DNA of 64,000 nucleotides, from NCBI GenBank assembly GCA_963723595.1, contig CAVRRQ010000002.1, positions 930,001 through 994,000 on the forward strand, in the 5' to 3' direction. Each line of letters opens with the position of its first letter. The first letter of the stretch is position 1. Below the pieces are notes generated by a model. That model made no database searches and was not told the origin of the DNA. It saw only the letters and a program-made list of their open reading frames with translations. A program made the position numbers and the translations under genes. Origin of the DNA: RYN-230 sp963723595. GTDB lineage: Bacteria > Actinomycetota > Actinomycetes > Streptosporangiales > Streptosporangiaceae. Positions 1 to 11,808 of the stretch are shown piece after piece.

Positions 1-2195
1 GTTCCTCGTCGAGGAGCTTGGACACCAGCGCCGCCGCCGCCGCGTCACCGGGTCCCTGGGGCCCGGTCCCGGCCTGCGTGTCCACCGCGTTCAACCAGCT
101 CGTCCATGCCCAGCAGCGACGAGCGCATCCGCAGGTCGGGCCAGGTGCCCTCCTGCACTCCGGCCACCACGACCAGGTCCCATTCCAGGCCCTTGGAGCG
201 GTGCGCGGTGAGGATCCGGACCGCCTCGCCCTCCGGGGCGTGATCGGCCAGGGTGTCGCCGGGGATCTCCTGGCCGCCCATGCTCTCCAGGAACAGCGAG
301 GGTGAGCCGGGTGGCAGCCGGGCGGCGAACCGGGATGCCGCGTCGAACAAGGCCACCACGGCGTCCAGATCCCGGTCGGCGGTCGCGCCCCGGTTCCCCC
401 CGGCCGCGCTCGCCGCCTGCCACGCCGGGCCGAGCCCGGACGCGTCCCAGACCGCCCAGAGCACGTCGTAGGCGGTGCCGGGGACCCCGTCCGGATTGCC
501 GGCCGGGGTGACCGCGCCCTGGGCGGTGCGCCGGGCCAGCGCGAGCAGCGTGGCCACCCGCCGCGCCGCGGCCGCCGGGGGGCCTCCCAGCAGGCTCAGC
601 TGGCGGGGATCACGCAGCGCGCTGGCCAGCGGCTGGTTCCCCGGTGGCAGCCCGGCGGCAACGTCGGCGGCGTGCAGCGACCGCCGCAGCCGCCGCAGGC
701 CGACCGCGTCCGTCCCGCCCAGCGGCCCGGTGAGCAGCTCGGCAGCGGCGTCCTCGTCGAGCGCTCCGGGCTGCAGGGCACAGCGCAGCAGCGCGAGCAG
801 CGGCCGCGCACCCGGCTCCGCGGCCAGCGGCAGCTCATCGCCCGCCACGACCGCGGGGACGCCTCCCGTCGCCAGGGCACGACGCAGCAACGGAACCTGC
901 CGCGTGGCCGAGCGCACCAGGACGGCCATGGACGACCAGGGAAGGCCGTCCACCAGGTGCGCGCGGCGCAGGGTGTCGGCGATGACGGCGGCTTCCTGGC
1001 TGACACTGGATGCCACCAGGATCCGGACGGCCCCGGGGTCCGCCGTGGCCAGTGGGACCAGGTCCCGGTGGCCACGGCCGGGCGGGGACGCGGCCGGTGA
1101 GGCCGGGCGCAGGCCGGGAAACGGCGGCCCATCGGTGAGGGACAGGCCAGCCGCGGCGGGGAGCCGTGCAGCCACCCGGCGCGAGGCGGCGAGCAGCACG
1201 GGGCCGCTGCGGCGGCCGGTCCGCAGCGCGACCACACCGGCCGGACGGTCGTCAGGGGTCCGGAACAGGTCCGGGAAACGTCCCATCGCGTGCACGTCGG
1301 CGCCACGGAACCCGTAAATGGACTGATCCGGGTCCCCCACCGCGATGAGCTCACGGCCATCACCCGCGAGCGCGTGCAGCAGCGCCTCCTGGGCCGGGTC
1401 GGTGTCCTGATACTCATCGACCAGCACCACGTCGTAGGCCTTGCGCTCGCGGTCCCGGGTCGCCGCCCGGCTCAGCAGCGCAGCAGCGATCCGGACGATC
1501 TCCGCGTAGTCGTAGGCCGGGACCGGGGCCAGATCGAAGCGCGCGGTGTAGCGGTCCAGGAAACCGCCCGCGGCCACCCAGTCGTCCCGGCCGAGCGTGC
1601 GGCCCAGCCGGGCCAGGCCCCGGCCGTCCAAACCGCGCTCGGCCGCTCGGAGCAGGAAATCGCGGAGCTCGGTGGCGAAGCCCCGGGTGCCCAGGGCGGG
1701 CCGGATCCGATCCGGCCACCGATGCAGGACAGCCGCTGGCTCGCCGCCCGCCGCTTCGGCGCCTGCTGCCTCGCCGCGGAGCATCCGCCGGACCTCCAGC
1801 AACTGCTCCGGGCCGGACAGCAGGGTCGGCGGGACGTCGCCGGCCAGCACGAACTCCCGCCGGACCAGGGCGTAGGCGTAGCTGTGGAAGGTCAGCGCCA
1901 GCGGCTGGCGGGTGGTCCGGCGCAGCCGGGTGGTGATCCGTTCGCGCAGCTCCTGCGCGGCCTTGCGGCTGAAGGTCAGGACCAGCACCCGTTCCGGGTC
2001 GATCCGGCGCTCGGTGATCCGGTGCGCCACCGCCTCGACGATGGCCGTGGTCTTGCCGGTACCGGGTCCGGCCAGCACGAGTAGAGGGCCGCCCGCGTGC
2101 GTCACCACGGCCTGCTGGGCGGCGTCCAGGCGCGGCGGATCGGCTGGCGGCGTGGGCCGGCGCAGCAGCCGGTAGGCGTCCGGGTGATGGTCCAT
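1..2195 (-). CDS. adnA: AdnA-like UvrD-family DNA helicase, 3' part beyond window
   Basis: Superfamily 1A helicase. From the ATG at 2195 the motifs run in order: Walker A GPGTGKT at residues 43-49, motif Ia VLTFSRKAAQE near 71, motif II DEYQDTD at 260-266, motif III GDPDQSIYGFRG at 287-298, and motif V TAHRSKGLEWD near the left edge. A GTG at 2270 would add 25 Cys-rich residues and has no better ribosome site. The frame closes at base 45, but the next frame continues without a break as LVSKLLDEE, the usual sequence after motif V, so one extra base near 90-100 is inferred. The neighbouring alkyltransferase-like gene and moeZ match the order around mycobacterial adnA (double-strand-break resecting AdnAB helicase-nuclease). 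The nuclease domain would lie outside the window, so the AdnA name rests on motifs plus synteny; plain UvrD/PcrA is the alternative. Confidence 0.75.
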
Positions 2196-2294
2196 CGCCC
2201 AGCATTCCAGCAGAGGGCACCGACATCCGCAGTCAGGTTCACCGGGTGTCGCGGGGATTTGTACGGCCACGGGCGGAATGACCAGGCGAATCCC

Positions 2295-2385
2295 GGGCCG
2301 GGCTATGTTCCCTCGCCGGCTCCTGCCCGGGCCCGGCTACGTTCCCTCCCGGTCCCTGCCCGGGCCCGGCTACGTTCCCCGGCCC
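2295..2385. repeat. 33-bp tandem repeat, 3 units, at 3' end of ATL gene
   Basis: On the minus strand the unit begins GAACGTAGCCGGGCCCGGGC and returns after 33 bases, then after 34 bases (third copy GAACATAG). The first two units code in frame for an Arg/Ala/Gly-rich 11-residue repeat. The 34-base step changes frame and creates the stop at 2303. Confidence 0.75.
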
Positions 2386-2773
2386 AGCGGGCCCCGCGCA
2401 TGTCCACCCGGGACGGCGGGCCGTCCGGGGACGGGCGAAGCGGCGTACCCTCGGCCCGGTACCGCTCGAGCGCGGCCCGCTCGTGCCCGCGGACCAGGGA
2501 CCCATCGGCGTGCACCACCCGCCACCACGGCGCGCTGCCGCCCCACAGGGCCATGACCCGTCCCACCTGGCGGGGACCGCCCTGCCCCAGGTACTCGGCC
2601 ACGTCGCCGTACGACATGACCCGGCCGGGCGGGATCGAGTCCGCCACGTCGAGCACCCGGCTGGCGAAGTCCGGCAGGGTGCCGCGATCTTCCGGACCGG
2701 GTCCTTCTGGACCGGGTCCTTCCCGGCCAGGGCCTTCCCGGCCGGCCGCTGGCGGGCGATGTCCGCCGGTCAC
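2303..2773 (-). CDS. Alkyltransferase-like (ATL) DNA repair protein
   Basis: This belongs to the MGMT/Ogt C-terminal domain family but is not a methyltransferase. The active-site PCHR is replaced by PWWR at residues 82-85, so the acceptor cysteine is absent, as in ATL proteins that bind O6-alkylguanine and hand it to nucleotide excision repair. The winged-helix start RVMSYGDVAEYLG (51-63) is clear. The GTG start at 2773 overlaps the stop of the upstream protease as GTGA, indicating translational coupling; no other start fits before the conserved domain. The C-terminus runs into 33-bp repeats. The third unit is one base longer than the second, so the true end could be at 2239 rather than 2303. 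The counterpart in M. tuberculosis (Rv3204) also neighbours adnA. Confidence 0.8.
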   Translation of the reverse strand: MTGGHRPPAAGREGPGREGPGPEGPGPEDRGTLPDFASRVLDVADSIPPGRVMSYGDVAEYLGQGGPRQVGRVMALWGGSAPWWRVVHADGSLVRGHERAALERYRAEGTPLRPSPDGPPSRVDMRGARWAGERSRARAGTGRERSRARAGAGEGT

Positions 2774-4149
2774 GGCCGGGAGTCGGGCCAGGACGGCCAG
2801 CTGCCACCCGGGTCCGCCGACCCTACGGCCTGCTCCGCACCCAGATCCGCCCGGTCCGGCCAGGTGGCGTGAACCCGCGGGCCTGGCCAAACCGGCTGCG
2901 GCGGCCGGTCCGCGGCGTGGTGTCCCCGGGACAGGGCCCGGCGCAGGCCGAGCAGCCGCCTCCCGGCCACCCCGGCCGCGACCAGGAAAGCGAGCGCGAA
3001 CAGGCACGCGACGACCAGTCCGGCCGCGCCCCGCGGGGTAATCGGCGCTGGCAGCACCGCCGCGGCCCCCCCGCCGAAGTGCAGCGTGGTGGCCGCGCTT
3101 GCCGGGCCGCGCGACTGCCCGGCCGTCTTCGCGGCGGCCGCGAGCGCGGCGGCGGCGTTCACCGTGCCGAACCCGATCTTGTTGTCATAACCGCCGGCCG
3201 GGCGGTTCTGGGTGCTCGAAGTGATGGCCTGCACGACCTGGGCCGGGGCCAGCCCCGGGTACCTCGCCTTGATGAGCGCGGCGACACCCGCGGTCAGGGC
3301 GCAGGCCGGGCTGGTCCCGCTCACCAGCCAGTACTGGCCGTCCCGGCCCTGGGCCGGCACGTTGACCCCGGGCGCGGCGACCTGGACAGACAGGTTGTCG
3401 CTGGAGAAGCCGGCCGGTGACCCGCTGCGGGACACCGCGGCCACGCCGAGCACACCCGGGTAGTCCGCCGGGAACGAGTAGGGGGCCTGGCCGGCGTGGC
3501 CGACGTTCGCCGAGTTGCCGGAGTTGCCGGACGAGGCGACCACGACGATGCCGTGGTCGAGGGCGTCCTGCAGGGCGGACCGGACCACCGTGCTGGGCTC
3601 GCCGTAGCCGAGCGACATGCTGATCACGTCCGCCCGGTGCCTGATCGCGTACGTGATGGCCTGGGCCAGCGCCTCCTGGACCCGGCCGTCCGACTCGTGC
3701 TCGTAGGCGGAGTACCCGGGGTCGTGCCGGTCGGTCACCACCCGGATCGAGAGGATCTTGGAGGCCGGGGCCACGCCCATGATGCCGCTGCCCCCGCCGG
3801 CGTGCCCGTGCCCGGCGATCAGCGAGGCCATCCAGGTTCCGTGCACACCCCAGTTGGGGTTGCCTGGCGAAGTGCGCACCCCGGTGAGGTCGGGGCCCGT
3901 GGTGACCGAGCCGGCCAGGTCGGAGACGGACGGGTTGACGCCGCTGTCGATCACGGCGACCGTCGCGCCCTGGCCCCTGGTCACTGACCAGGCGGACGGT
4001 GCGCTCACTGCGTCGAGGACCCACATCTGCGCGTCTCGCACGGTGTCGGCCCGGGCCGGGGCCGCCACCGCTGCCCCGCCCGCGGCGAGCAGGGCCAGCA
4101 TGAGCAGGCTGGCCGCGGCCCGGCGCGGCGTCCGGGGGGCGTTCAGCAT
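2770..4149 (-). CDS. Mycosin-like subtilisin (S8) protease, membrane-anchored
   Basis: Secreted serine protease of the type VII secretion mycosin (MycP) type. The ATG at 4149 follows a good ribosome site (AGGTGGG, 6 bases upstream) and opens a signal peptide of about 34 residues ending in APARA. The catalytic triad is visible: D68 in VIDSGV, H103 in HGTWMAS and S280 in GTSPAC. One C-terminal membrane segment (about 376-396) is followed by basic residues, so the protease domain should lie outside the membrane. The 459-residue length fits the family. It overlaps the upstream membrane-protein gene and is coupled by GTGA to the ATL gene. No EsxAB, EccC or other ESX component is in the window, so its substrate is unknown. 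Confidence 0.85.
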   Translation of the reverse strand: MLNAPRTPRRAAASLLMLALLAAGGAAVAAPARADTVRDAQMWVLDAVSAPSAWSVTRGQGATVAVIDSGVNPSVSDLAGSVTTGPDLTGVRTSPGNPNWGVHGTWMASLIAGHGHAGGGSGIMGVAPASKILSIRVVTDRHDPGYSAYEHESDGRVQEALAQAITYAIRHRADVISMSLGYGEPSTVVRSALQDALDHGIVVVASSGNSGNSANVGHAGQAPYSFPADYPGVLGVAAVSRSGSPAGFSSDNLSVQVAAPGVNVPAQGRDGQYWLVSGTSPACALTAGVAALIKARYPGLAPAQVVQAITSSTQNRPAGGYDNKIGFGTVNAAAALAAAAKTAGQSRGPASAATTLHFGGGAAAVLPAPITPRGAAGLVVACLFALAFLVAAGVAGRRLLGLRRALSRGHHAADRPPQPVWPGPRVHATWPDRADLGAEQAVGSADPGGSWPSWPDSRP

Positions 4150-5296
4150 GCCAGGCCCACCTGGGCAGCTGGCGGGAGGGGGGGACGCACCGAGCCGCGT
4201 GGCTATCCAGTCCGCTATCCCGTCCGCGACGCCCAGCATCTCGTCCTTGTCGTAGGGATCGGCTGACTCATGGACCCGGTGCCTGCCGTCCGCGTAGCCG
4301 ACGGTGGACATGATCAGGTAAGGCCCGGCCGCGGAAACACCGGACAGCTGGCGGGCGGCATCGGTAAACGAGGCGGCCAGCGAGCGGCCGAACGGGACGG
4401 CGCGCACCCCGGCGGCCGCGGCGCGCGCGGGCAGCGCGCGCAGGGCGTCGCTCGCCTGGCCCGGGCTGGGCAGCACCGCGATCCCGACGGTCACCGCGAA
4501 AGTCCCGGTCGAGTCCTGGTAGGTGGCCCGCAGCACCGTGGTGCAGTGTTCGCGGGACAGCACCGGCCACACCTTCTGGCTGGTCGCGGCCCGGCAGGAG
4601 GCGGCCGGGGCGATCCCGATCCGGGTGGCCGACAGCCGGGCCGGGCTGCCGCTGTCCAGCGCCGTGGCGGGCACCTGGTACGGAACGGCCCCGGGGAAGA
4701 TCCGGCCCGCGGGCCAGGTCCGCCAGCGCTTGCCGACCTCCCAGGCCGCGAGCTGCTGCTGCTGTCCCCGGCTGAACGTGCGCGGCAGCACATGCAGCAC
4801 GACCGAGCCGACCGAGGCGCAGAGGCCGATCAGCGCGAGCACTGAGCCCACCAGGACCAGCCGGTAACGCCGCTGCTCCTGGCTGGGCCGCGCGGCATGG
4901 CCGGTGAGGCGGGGCGCGGCGGAGCCGGGTTCTCCCCGAGCCTGGCCACTCGCCGGGGGCTCCGGGGGGTCGCCCCCCCGGGACAGCAGAGCGGGGCGCG
5001 GCGGAGCCGGGTTCTCCCCGAGCCGGCCACTCGCCGGGGGCTCCGGGGGGTCGCCCCCCCGGGACAGCAGAGCGGGGCGCGGCGGAGCCGGGTTCCCCCC
5101 GAGCCGGCCACTCGCCGGGGCCGGGGGCTCCGGGGGTAGTCCCCCGGGAAAGCGGAGCGGGGGGTCGTCCCCCCGGAACAGCAGAGCGCGGGGAAGCCGT
5201 TACGGACGGTGAGGTATGCGTTCGCGGCTCCGTCGCGCTGGTTCCCTCCGGCGCCGGGTCGCCGCCGCCACCCGGAGGCGCCGGATGCTTAGCCAC
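4143..5296 (-). CDS. Pro-rich single-pass membrane protein upstream of mycosin
   Basis: I do not recognise a named family. The product has a long cytoplasmic Pro/Gly/Arg-rich N-terminus built from 27-residue repeats, one membrane segment (LVLVGSVLALIGLCASVGSV) and an external domain of roughly 180 residues with two cysteines. Two shifts must be assumed. One 81-bp repeat unit carries an extra base near 4936 (GAGCCTGG against GAGCCGG). A run of seven G at 4178-4184, if six, would end this gene at TGA 4145-4143, overlapping the mycosin start as ATGCTGA. Without that second shift it would read straight into mycosin as a fusion, but the mycosin gene has its own ribosome site and signal peptide. 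The GTG at 5296 is the likely start, with GAGGAG rather far upstream. It is probably a partner of the protease. Confidence 0.5.
4911..5170. repeat. 81-bp in-frame tandem repeat, about 3 units
   Basis: The marker GGGGCGCGGCGGAGCCGGGT starts at 4911, 4993 and 5074, so the steps are 82 and 81 bases. The 82-base unit has one extra T at about 4936. It encodes a Gly/Pro/Ala/Arg-rich 27-residue repeat in the membrane protein. The tract is rich in G and C runs, a likely place for slippage or consensus error. Confidence 0.85.
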
Positions 5297-5385
5297 ACCG
5301 GAATGGTACGGCCTGCTCCTCCCCTAGCACCGGGCGCACGGCGAGGTTGCCCGGATAAGGGCAGGTTAGGGGCCCGAACACGCAA

Positions 5386-5413
5386 GGCCGGGCACGCTCG
5401 CACGTGCCCGGCC
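5386..5413 (-). terminator. Hairpin downstream of moeZ
   Basis: A perfect 11-bp inverted repeat, GGCCGGGCACG / CGTGCCCGGCC, with a 6-base loop lies 21 bases after the moeZ stop. It has no T-tract, as usual for actinomycete terminators. Confidence 0.6.
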
Positions 5414-5434
5414 GCGATCAGTCGTTAGAGGGGA

Positions 5435-6611
5435 TCAGTAGGAGGGCAGCGACGGGTCGATGGTGGCGACCCAGGACAGCACGCCGCCGCCCACGTGCAC
5501 CGCGTCGGCGAACCCGGCGTTCTTGACGATCGCCAGGCATTCCGCCGACCGGGCCCCCGACTTGCAGTGCAGAACCACCCGCTTGTCCTGCGGGAGGCGC
5601 TCCAGCGCGGCGCCGGACAGGAACTCGCCCTTGGGAATGAGCACCGAGCCCGGGATCGAGACGATCTCGTACTCGTTGGGCTCACGCACGTCGACCAGGA
5701 AGATGTTCTCGCCCGCGTCCTGCATGTCCTTGAGCTGGCGGGCCGTGATCGTGGATCCGGCGGCCGCCTCCTGGGCTTCCTCGGACACCGCGCCGCAGAA
5801 CTCCTCGTAATCGATCAGCTCGGTGACCGTGGGGTTCTTGCCGCACACCGGGCACTCCGGGTCCTTGCGGACCTTGACCGACCGGTACGTCATCTCCAGG
5901 GCGTCATAAATCATCAGCGCCGGCCAGTGGCTCGCCGATGCCGACGATGAGCTTGATGGCCTCGTTGACCTGGATGGAGCCGATGGACGCGCAGAGCACG
6001 CCGAGCACGCCGCCCTCAGCGCAGGACGGGACCATTCCCGGCGGCGGGGGCTCCGGGTATAGGCAGCGGTAGCACGGGCCGTACTCGGCCCAGAACACGC
6101 TGGCCTGGCCGTCGAAGCGGTAGATCGAGCCCCATACGTACGGCTTGCCGAGCAGCACGCACGCGTCGTTGACCAGGTACCGGGTCGCGAAGTTGTCCGT
6201 GCCGTCCACGATCAGGTCGTAATCGGCAAAAATCTGCATCGCGTTGTCGGAGTCGAGGCGCTCCTTGTGCACGATCACGTTCACGTACGGGTTGATCTCC
6301 ACGATGCTGTCCCGGGCGGACTCGGCCTTGGGCCGGCCGATGTCGGACTGGCCGTGGATGACCTGGCGCTGCAGGTTGGACTCGTCGACCACGTCGAAGT
6401 CCACGATGCCGAGGGTGCCCACACCCGCGGCGGCCAGGTACAGCAGGGCGGGGGAACCCAGGCCGCCGGCGCCCACGCAGAGCACCTTGGCGTTCTTGAG
6501 CCGCTTCTGCCCGGTCATCCCGACGTCCGGGATGATCAGATGGCGCGAGTAGCGGCGGACTTCGTCCACGGTCAGCTCAGCAGCCGGTTCGACCAGCGGT
6601 GGAAGCGACAA
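5435..6611 (-). CDS. moeZ: MoeZ: adenylyltransferase/sulfurtransferase (ThiF-rhodanese fusion)
   Basis: This enzyme adenylates and sulfurates small sulfur-carrier proteins for molybdopterin, thio-cofactor and cysteine synthesis. The N-terminal ThiF/MoeB domain shows the ATP loop GAGGLGSP, DFDVVDESNLQRQ and PPPPGMVPSCAEGGVLG. The C-terminal rhodanese domain shows VDVREPNEYE and the catalytic loop HCKSGARS. The TTG start at 6611 follows AGGAGA at 6-base spacing. The two domains lie in different frames: near 5919 the first frame ends just where the second begins LMIYDALEM. Removing one base gives 391 residues, almost exactly the mycobacterial length, so a +1 error is likely (two missing bases is the alternative). 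Confidence 0.9.
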
Positions 6612-6876
6612 GGCAACTCTCCTGAGACGGCAGGTCCGGACTCGGTCCCGAGGTCCGGCTCTTCCCTGCAACCGAGTCCCGGGCAGGCACATTCCCGCCC
6701 GGGAGCGGGCACAGTCTCCCATGATTACGCGGGATCCGTGCGGGTGGAAGGCTCCAGCGGAAATGTCACTGGCGGCCGGTACAACTCGAAGAGTACGGCG
6801 CGGAGCCGGTCGGATCGCCCGGTGCCGCGCACCGTCAGCAGACTCGCGTTCCGTCGCCGATTTCCGGGAGGTCCCC

Positions 6877-7674
6877 ATGCCTACACCGCCCTTCCAGCCA
6901 CCCGGGGCCCAATCACCGGGAGCGCAGTCACCGGGAGCACAGCCACCCGGAGCACAGCCACCCGGGGCCAGGCCGGATTCCGGGCCGGGCGGCCGGCGGC
7001 GCGGCTGCCCGCGGGTCCCCGGGCCGCCGCTGCCCGATCCGGACGGGGTCCGGCTGTGCCCCGTGCCCGACTCGGCGCCGCCCTACGACGACGAGCTGTT
7101 ACCGCGTCCCGCCCGGCTCGCAGACCCGGGCCGTCCAGCGGAGACCGCCAGCCGCCCGGGCGCAACCCGGGCGGGCCGGCTGGAGCAGCCCAGCGGGCAG
7201 GCCCAGGCCGGAGGGCAGGACCAGGCGGGGCGGCAGGCCCAGGCCGGGAACGGACCGGAGGGCAGGGACCAGCCTGGCCGGGCGCACCCGCCTGGCGATG
7301 ACGCGCCGCCCCGGCCCGGCGGGCCGCCCCGCCCGGCCGACGGCGCGTGGCCAGGCCAGTTCGCGCAGGTGCTGGTGGAAACGCTGGCCGGATCCCGGCC
7401 GCCGCGGCAGATATCGTCCTGGGCCACCGAGCGCGCCCGGGCCCGGATCCAGCGCCTGGGCCCGATGCTCGCCGCTGGCCAGCGGCCCCAGCTACGCCGG
7501 GTGGTGGCGTTCCGGCCCGCGTCCGACGTGATCGAGATGACCGTGGTGGTCAGCTTCGGGCCGCGGGTCCGCGCCCTGGCCATCCGCCTGGAGCACAGCC
7601 CGCCACCCCGGGCGCTCCCCGGACGTCAGCCGGGGAAGGCCCGGTGGCTGTGCACCGAGGTGGAGGCCGCATAA
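6877..7674 (+). CDS. Rv3235-family protein
   Basis: A conserved actinobacterial protein of unknown function that sits beside secA in mycobacteria too. The ATG at 6877 has GGGAGG 5 bases upstream. Residues 1-150 are low complexity (Pro/Gly/Gln/Ala), opening with repeats of PPGAQ. The last 100 residues hold the conserved domain, beginning GQFAQVLVETLAGSRPPRQ and ending RWLCTEV. There is no signal peptide or membrane segment, so it is presumably cytoplasmic. It converges on secA across a shared hairpin. Confidence 0.7.
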   Translation: MPTPPFQPPGAQSPGAQSPGAQPPGAQPPGARPDSGPGGRRRGCPRVPGPPLPDPDGVRLCPVPDSAPPYDDELLPRPARLADPGRPAETASRPGATRAGRLEQPSGQAQAGGQDQAGRQAQAGNGPEGRDQPGRAHPPGDDAPPRPGGPPRPADGAWPGQFAQVLVETLAGSRPPRQISSWATERARARIQRLGPMLAAGQRPQLRRVVAFRPASDVIEMTVVVSFGPRVRALAIRLEHSPPPRALPGRQPGKARWLCTEVEAA

Positions 7675-7690
7675 CCCCGGCCCGGCCCGG

Positions 7691-7716
7691 GCGGGCCGGC
7701 CCTCAGGGCCGGCCCG

Positions 7717-7717
<1 letters not shown>
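7691..7717. terminator. Bidirectional hairpin between Rv3235-family gene and secA
   Basis: The inverted repeat GCGGGCCGGCCC / GGGCCGGCCCGC (12 bp, 3-base loop) lies between two convergent stop codons and touches the secA stop. It can serve both strands. Confidence 0.7.
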
Positions 7718-10732
<3,015 letters not shown>

Positions 10733-11414
10733 TTCTTGTCGCGCTCCTCGCGGATCGTGGCCGGCTACCCGGAACCTCTTGTGGCCGGAAACCCTGTGGT
10801 CGGAAACTCCGCGGCCGGAAAACACTGTGGCCGGAAGACAGCGCCACCCAGGCGGCCGGCCAGCGGACTGGCCTGCCGGGTGGCGGCCGGCCGGACGGCT
10901 GCCGCCTGCCGGGTGGCGGCCGGCGAAACGGCCTCCCGGCGGACGGCAGTCAGTGGCCAACGGGTGCCACCCGTCACATGTCATGGTAGGCCAGACACGC
11001 AACGAAACCGAGCCGCACGCGTGCACCCCGGCGGAACGTTGCTGTTCTGAGAACGTCGTGGCCGCGTCAGGGTTCCCGGGCGGGGGGAACGAAGGCCCCA
11101 ATCCGGGAAAGCCACCCGCAGCCCGGCTGTGACCGGGGGCCGGTTACGGGCGCCGGGCTACCCGGCCCGCGCGCCGCCCCGCTACGCTGTCGCGTGCGAG
11201 CGCGCCCGGCCTGGTCGTGGCGTGCCCAGCCTGGCTAATCAGGAACGCGCCTGGCTCACTCCGCATTCCAGGGGGGCGGGCGCGCACGGGGCGGGGTTTC
11301 CCGCCACAATATGTACCAGCGGTGGCAGTCCCGCCCGGCACGGCGGCGCCTGCCCGCCCCCGTGGCAGGAAACCGGTGGCGAGGAACCGGTGGACGAGGA
11401 GAGGAGCGGCGCTC
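10733..11414. other. Intergenic region upstream of secA with imperfect repeats and a dyad
   Basis: I see no convincing gene here. Bases 10769-10836 hold about five imperfect 15-bp copies resembling CCGGAAACCCTGTGG. Bases 10850-10930 hold two near-identical GCCGGGTGGCGGCCGGC blocks. A perfect 15-bp inverted repeat, ACGGGTGCCACCCGT, lies at 10960-10974, roughly 230 bases upstream of the secA start. A possible minus-strand promoter box (TACCAT near 10983) lies just beyond it, but this is weak. Confidence 0.45.
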
Positions 11415-11690
11415 ATGACGGACCAGGTGGGAACGGACCTCAGGTCCGGCGCCGGGACGGATGAGGGCACCCGCAGCGACATCGCCCCCGCCAGCCCCGG
11501 CCACTACGAGCCGTTCCACGGGCGCCCGGTGTCCTGGGTCGCCGTCACCATCATCATGGTGGGCTTCCTGATCGGCGGCCTGGCCCTCGTCTTCGGCACG
11601 ATCTGGTGGCTGTTCTGGACCGGCCTGGGCCTGGCCGTGGTCGGCGCCCTGCTCGCCGCGTCCACCAACATCTTCGACGACTGGTACTAA
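11415..11690 (+). CDS. Small HGxxPAAW-type membrane protein
   Basis: A 91-residue protein with the ATG at 11415 and a GAGGAGAGGAG purine tract upstream. A hydrophilic N-terminus is followed by the family motif HGRPVSW near residue 36, then two membrane segments (about 43-65 and 67-85) and a short acidic tail FDDWY. This matches the small actinobacterial HGxxPAAW family, whose function is unknown. It probably has a monocistronic transcript, ending at two hairpins. Confidence 0.7.
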   Translation: MTDQVGTDLRSGAGTDEGTRSDIAPASPGHYEPFHGRPVSWVAVTIIMVGFLIGGLALVFGTIWWLFWTGLGLAVVGALLAASTNIFDDWY

Positions 11691-11693
11691 ACC

Positions 11694-11742
11694 GGCCCGG
11701 GCGGCCGGGCCACCCCGGCTCAGGCCAGCTCCGGGGCTGGCC
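11694..11742 (+). terminator. Tandem hairpins after HGxxPAAW gene
   Basis: GGCCCGG/CCGGGCC (11694-11711, 4-base loop) is followed by GGCCAGC/GCTGGCC (11723-11742, 6-base loop), directly after the stop codon. Confidence 0.5.
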
Positions 11743-11808
11743 GCGGGCCAGCTGACGGCAGCCGCACCCGGCCGGAATGTCGGTGCCCCCCGTTAGGCTG
11801 CACGTCTT

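Noticed and set aside
2770..4851. Genuine in-frame fusion of membrane protein and mycosin
   Set aside because: The mycosin part has its own ribosome site, ATG and signal peptide, and a seven-G run just upstream can explain the missing stop; I annotate two overlapping genes.
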